Shown one piece after another: positions 60,822 to 64,000 of a DNA stretch of 64,000 nucleotides. The stretch is taken from positions 918,267 through 982,266 of the forward strand of contig NZ_JASVWF010000003.1 of assembly GCF_030286555.1 (NCBI RefSeq), read 5' to 3'. The translations under genes and the position numbers were made by a program. Under the pieces are notes generated by a model, which saw only the letters and a program-made list of their open reading frames with translations, made no database searches and was not told the origin of the DNA. The first letter of the stretch is position 1. Every line of letters begins with the position of its first letter. Origin of the DNA: Actinomycetospora termitidis (GTDB taxonomy: Bacteria > Actinomycetota > Actinomycetes > Mycobacteriales > Pseudonocardiaceae).

Positions 60822-61721
60822 GTGGACCTCCGGCAGCTCCGCTACTTCGTGACCGTCGCCCGCACCCGGCACTTCGGGCGGGCGGCGCAGGAGCTGCTGA
60901 TCGCCCAGTCGCCGCTCTCGCAGGCGATCCGTCAGCTGGAGTCGCACCTCGGCACGCCGCTCTTCGAGCGGACCACGCGCCGGGTCGACCTCACCGCCGC
61001 GGGCGAGGCGCTGCTGCCGGAGGCCGTCCGCATCCTCGAGTCGGTGTCGGCCGCCCGGGACCAGGTGTCCCGGGTGGCCGCCGGCGACCTGGGGGCTCTG
61101 CGGGTGGGGACGACGGCGCTGGCCACCTACCGGCACGTGCCGCGGCTCGTCCGGCGGCTCGCCGCCGAGCTGCCCGGCGTCTCCCTGACCTTCCGCACCG
61201 AGATGCTCACCCCCGCCCTGGAATCCGCCCTGGCCGACCACCGGATCGACCTCGCGGTGCTCCGCCCGCCGGTCCGCGACGAGACCCTCGCCGTGCACCT
61301 GCTCGCCCGCGAGCGCCTGGTGCTGGCCGTGGGTGACGACGACCCGGAGACCGGACCCGTCGACCTGGCCGGCCTCGCGGACGCCGACTTCGTCGTCTAC
61401 TCCGCGCCCGGCTCGGTCGTCGGGGCGGCCGCCGAGCGGGCCTGCCGTGCGGCCGGGTTCGTCCCGCGCCACACCCACGAGGCCGACCAGACCTCGATCG
61501 TGCTCGCCCTCGTCGCCGCCGGCGTCGGGGTGGCCCTGCTGCCCGAGTCCGTCCTCGCCGTCGCCGTCGCGGGCGTGCACTACCGCGAGCTCCGCCGTCC
61601 CGCGCCGGGTACCGCCGACGTCGCCCTGGCCTGGCGCCGCGACGACCCGTCCCCCGCCCTCGCCAAGGCCCTCGCCGTGCTCACGGCCGACGACCCCCAG
61701 CCTGGAGACCCGCCGTCATGA
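60822..61721 (+). CDS. LysR-family regulator, CatR/BenM-like
   Basis: Predicted 299-residue LysR regulator. The winged helix (1-60: LRQLRYFVTVARTRHFGRAAQELLIAQSPLSQAIRQLE, given here in shortened form FGRAAQELLIAQSPLSQ) is followed by a two-lobe effector domain. It probably responds to muconate and activates the surrounding genes, as CatR and BenM do. It is encoded within the operon in the same direction rather than divergently. GGAG lies 4 nt before GTG 60822, and the stop overlaps catB by 4 bp. Confidence 0.87.
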   Translation: MDLRQLRYFVTVARTRHFGRAAQELLIAQSPLSQAIRQLESHLGTPLFERTTRRVDLTAAGEALLPEAVRILESVSAARDQVSRVAAGDLGALRVGTTALATYRHVPRLVRRLAAELPGVSLTFRTEMLTPALESALADHRIDLAVLRPPVRDETLAVHLLARERLVLAVGDDDPETGPVDLAGLADADFVVYSAPGSVVGAAAERACRAAGFVPRHTHEADQTSIVLALVAAGVGVALLPESVLAVAVAGVHYRELRRPAPGTADVALAWRRDDPSPALAKALAVLTADDPQPGDPPS

Positions 61722-62818
61722 AGATCAGCTCCGTCGAGGCGATCCCGCTCGCCGTGCCGTACCGGCGGCCGTTCGCCTTCGCCAGCGGCACGGTGACCGC
61801 CGCCGACCACGTCCTCGTCCGCATCACCACCGACGACGGCCTCGTGGGCGTCGGGGAGGCCCCGCCGCGGCCGTACACCTACGGCGAGACGGCGAGCTCG
61901 GTCGTCGCGGCCGTGCGCGACCTGTTCGCGCCGGTGCTCGTCGGCGCCGACCCGTTCGCCCGCGAGCGCATCCGCGCCGACCTGCACCGCACCGTCGCGA
62001 ACAACGCGGCCAAGGGCGCGGTCGACACCGCGCTGTGGGACGTCGTCGGCCAGGCGTGCGGGCAGCCGGTGCACGTGCTGCTCGGGCACGCCGCGGACGA
62101 CGTGCGGGCGGCCCACATGATCGGGCTCGGCACGCCGCGCGAGATGGTCGCCGACGCCGTCGAGATGCGCGACGACCACGGCGTGGAGGCGTTCAAGGTC
62201 AAGGTCGGCCGCGAGCTCGGCGTCGACCTGGCCGCGGTGCGGGCGCTGCGCGCCGAGCTGGGCGACGCGGTCGAGCTCTACGCCGACGCCAACCGCGGCT
62301 GGGACGCCGACACCGCGATCGTCGCCGCCCGTCGCCTGGCCGACCACGGCGTGACGATGCTCGAGGAGCCCAACCCGGCCGACGACGTCCTCGGCCGGCG
62401 GCGGATCGTGCGGGCCTCGCCGATCCCCGTCGTCGGGGACGAGTCCACGATCACGCTCGGCGGGGTCGCGCGGTCGCTGCTCGACGGCGACTCCGAGTCG
62501 ATCAGCGTCAAGGTCGCCCGCACCGGGTTCACCGACTCCGCCAAGATCGTCGGGCTCTGCGAGGGCCTGGGGGTCTCGGCCATGATCGGCAACCAGATCG
62601 ACGGCATGGTCAACACCGTCGCGTCGGTGGCACTGGGCTGCGGACTGGCCGCCCTGGCCCGCCACCCCGTCGAGGTCACCAACTTCCTGCTGATGAGCGA
62701 CGACGTCCTCGCCGAGCCGCCGGTGATCACCGACGGTCGGATCGCCGCCCGGCAGGCCCCCGGCCTCGGCGCGACGATCGACCCCGACAAGCTCGCCCAC
62801 TACCGCACCGACACCTGA
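61718..62818 (+). CDS. catB: muconate cycloisomerase
   Basis: Predicted 366-residue enolase-superfamily enzyme converting cis,cis-muconate to muconolactone. The KVK pair (Lys160, Lys162 in FKVKVG), metal ligands Asp190 (YADANRG), Glu216 and Asp241 (GDES), and Lys265 (ISVKVARTG) are all in place. The N-terminal capping domain is complete (about 1-125). Its position between catA and catC supports the assignment over other muconate-lactonizing-like enzymes. ATG 61718 overlaps the LysR stop. Confidence 0.93.
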   Translation: MKISSVEAIPLAVPYRRPFAFASGTVTAADHVLVRITTDDGLVGVGEAPPRPYTYGETASSVVAAVRDLFAPVLVGADPFARERIRADLHRTVANNAAKGAVDTALWDVVGQACGQPVHVLLGHAADDVRAAHMIGLGTPREMVADAVEMRDDHGVEAFKVKVGRELGVDLAAVRALRAELGDAVELYADANRGWDADTAIVAARRLADHGVTMLEEPNPADDVLGRRRIVRASPIPVVGDESTITLGGVARSLLDGDSESISVKVARTGFTDSAKIVGLCEGLGVSAMIGNQIDGMVNTVASVALGCGLAALARHPVEVTNFLLMSDDVLAEPPVITDGRIAARQAPGLGATIDPDKLAHYRTDT

Positions 62819-62828
62819 GGGAGCCCCC

Positions 62829-63107
62829 GTGCAGTTCCTCGTCCGGATGGACGTCCGCCTGCCCCACGACATGCCGCAGGACGTGGCCGACGACCTGCGC
62901 GCCCGCGAGCGCGACCGCGCCCACGAGATCCAGCGCGCCGGGAAGTGGCCGGAACTGTGGCGGGTCGTCGGGAGGTACGCGAACTACAGCCGCTTCGACG
63001 TCGAGTCGGGCGACGAGCTGCACGAGCTGCTCTCCAGCCTGCCGCTGTTCCCGTACATGGAGATCGAGGTGACGGCGCTCACGCGCCATCCGTCGAAGCT
63101 CGACTGA
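62829..63107 (+). CDS. catC: muconolactone delta-isomerase
   Basis: Predicted 92-residue protein, the usual size for CatC. FLVRMDVRLPHDMP, the ERDRAHEIQRAGKWPELWRVVGRYANYS segment (shown in part) and LPLFPYMEIEVTALTRHPS are diagnostic. It isomerises muconolactone to beta-ketoadipate enol-lactone. GTG 62829 follows catB by 10 bp with GGGAG in the gap. Confidence 0.94.
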   Translation: MQFLVRMDVRLPHDMPQDVADDLRARERDRAHEIQRAGKWPELWRVVGRYANYSRFDVESGDELHELLSSLPLFPYMEIEVTALTRHPSKLD

Positions 63108-63168
63108 CGCTGCCGGTGATCGGAAGAGCCCGTGTCCTACTCACGGGTCATGAGAGAGGGTGACCGGT

Positions 63169-63927
63169 GTGCGTCTCCACCTGACCGACGACGGGCCCCC
63201 CGACGCTCCGGTGCTCGTCCTGCTGTGCTCGCTCGGCTCCACCGTGGACATGTGGGCCCCGCAGCGTCGCGAGCTCGCGGACACGTACCGGGTGCTCACC
63301 CTCGACACCCGCGGGCACGGCGGCTCCCCCGTGCCGGACGGCCCGTACACCGTCGAGGAGCTCGCCGACGACGTCCTCGAGACCCTCGACGGCCTCGGCG
63401 TCGGTCGGGCGACGTTCGCCGGCGTCTCGCTGGGCGGGGCGATGAGCCAGGCGATCGCCCTGCGCGCCCCCGAGCGGGTCGCCGCCCTGGGACTCCTGTG
63501 CACGTCGTCCCGCTTCGGCAACCTCGACAGCTTCGCCGAGCGTGCCCGCGTCGCGCGGGCCGAGGGCGTCACGGGTCTCGCGGACGGCGTGGTCGCGCGG
63601 TGGTTCACCGACGACGTCGATCCCGAGGTGCGGACGCGGATGCGGGACATGATCGCCGCGACGCCGGCCGAGGGCTACGCCTCGTGCTGCGAGGCGATCG
63701 TCGCGTGGGACTCGCGCGACCGGCTGGCCTCGATCACCGCGCCGACCCTGGTGATCTCCGGGGCCGAGGACCCGGCGACGCCCCCGGAGCACGGGCGGGC
63801 CATCGCCGACGGCATCCCCGGGGCCCGCTTCGAGATCGTCGACGACGCCGCGCACCTGGCCTCCTACCAGCGGCCCGAGGTCGTGACCCCGCTCCTCGCC
63901 GAGCTTCTGAAAGGAACTGCTGCATGA
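63169..63927 (+). CDS. pcaD: 3-oxoadipate enol-lactonase
   Basis: Predicted 252-residue alpha/beta hydrolase. GVSLGG holds the nucleophile Ser87; the Asp lies in ISGAEDPATPPEHG and the His in DDAAHLAS. LLCSLGSTVDMW and DTRGHGGSPVPDGPY are typical of PcaD/CatD. It hydrolyses the enol-lactone to beta-ketoadipate. GTG 63169 is preferred because AGAGGG lies 8 nt upstream; the in-frame GTG at 63160 is too close. The ATGA overlap joins it to the CoA-transferase gene. Confidence 0.92.
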   Translation: MRLHLTDDGPPDAPVLVLLCSLGSTVDMWAPQRRELADTYRVLTLDTRGHGGSPVPDGPYTVEELADDVLETLDGLGVGRATFAGVSLGGAMSQAIALRAPERVAALGLLCTSSRFGNLDSFAERARVARAEGVTGLADGVVARWFTDDVDPEVRTRMRDMIAATPAEGYASCCEAIVAWDSRDRLASITAPTLVISGAEDPATPPEHGRAIADGIPGARFEIVDDAAHLASYQRPEVVTPLLAELLKGTAA

Positions 63928-64000
63928 GTGAGATCGACAAGGTGTGGGCCTCGGCCGACGAGGCGGTGGCCGACATCGCGAGCGGGTCGTCGCTGGCCGT
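63924..64000 (+). CDS. 3-oxoadipate CoA-transferase subunit A, N-terminal fragment
   Basis: Only the first 25 codons are in the window. MSEIDKVWASADEAVADIAS matches the start of the alpha subunit of succinyl-CoA:3-ketoacid CoA-transferases (PcaI/CatI, ScoA). After the enol-lactonase it most likely activates beta-ketoadipate to its CoA ester. The start overlaps the pcaD stop by 4 bp. The gene continues beyond the window. Confidence 0.8.
   Translation, partial: MSEIDKVWASADEAVADIASGSSLA

Noticed and set aside
1..64000. tRNA or rRNA genes
   Set aside because: No spacer shows a cloverleaf-like pattern with the usual TTCGA-type arm or rRNA landmarks; a tRNAscan-SE/Infernal run would settle it.

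Overview
The window is about 64 kb of very GC-rich chromosome (roughly 74% by eye). It has dense GTG/ATG-started genes, many 4-bp ATGA/GTGA overlaps and few spacers. Its gene families are typical of mycolate-group and other high-GC actinobacteria: WS/DGAT acyltransferase, class F sortase, GT39 plus GT2-GtrA, EccB, a PASTA-less Ser/Thr kinase, HelD, actinobacterial IHF, Rpf and DUF222-HNH. A Pseudonocardiales-type actinomycete fits best, but the lineage is inferred. No rRNA, tRNA, prophage, transposase or CRISPR array was recognised.

Left third (1-25 kb). The window opens in a WS/DGAT gene. A methyltransferase, a PAP2 phosphatase and a class F sortase with its secreted excalibur-domain partner follow. 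Next come a 72-bp palindromic tandem array, a receiver-like protein, an envelope glycosylation pair (GT39 and GT2-GtrA), an HtrA protease, a VC0807-family membrane protein and a GrpB protein. From 11.2 to 17.8 kb lies a catabolic cluster: a molybdenum hydroxylase large subunit (frameshifted), PxpB, PxpC, a biotin carrier, a biotin carboxylase and a convergent PxpA. It looks like ATP-dependent lactam or N-heterocycle opening. A SnoaL-like protein, a WYL regulator, an LCP cell-wall ligase, a second GT39 and an MFS exporter follow.

Middle (25-49 kb). A 48-bp-period array precedes an orphan eccB, which abuts a convergent Ser/Thr kinase. HelD, an MBL hydrolase and a PNPOx-like protein come next, then a secreted polysaccharide-lyase-like protein, a stand-alone actinobacterial IHF and a DUF4190 protein. 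A four-gene minus-strand operon (MgtA-like GT4, OlsB-like, OlsA/PlsC-like, PmtA-like methyltransferase) probably makes and N-methylates ornithine lipids. An Rpf, an FAD dehydrogenase, a lipoprotein, an aldo/keto reductase, a START-like protein, an HSL-family esterase and a GNAT follow.

Right third (49-64 kb). DUF222-HNH endonuclease, PhzF, a DUF2256-DUF3253 zinc protein and a VOC protein come first. A three-gene operon follows (flavin reductase, GPH transporter, S1P-lyase-like PLP enzyme) beside a divergent TetR. A MetE-like protein with a clean palindromic operator is next. The window ends in a complete catechol-branch beta-ketoadipate operon: a methyl-esterase-like hydrolase, salicylate hydroxylase, catA, LysR, catB, catC, enol-lactonase and the start of the CoA-transferase. 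It predicts growth on salicylate and perhaps its esters.

The least conventional signals are the two exact-period intergenic arrays (72 bp and 48 bp), four 11-bp-spaced GTGAC/GTGAT direct repeats before surface-related genes, and the molybdenum-hydroxylase/Pxp/biotin cluster.
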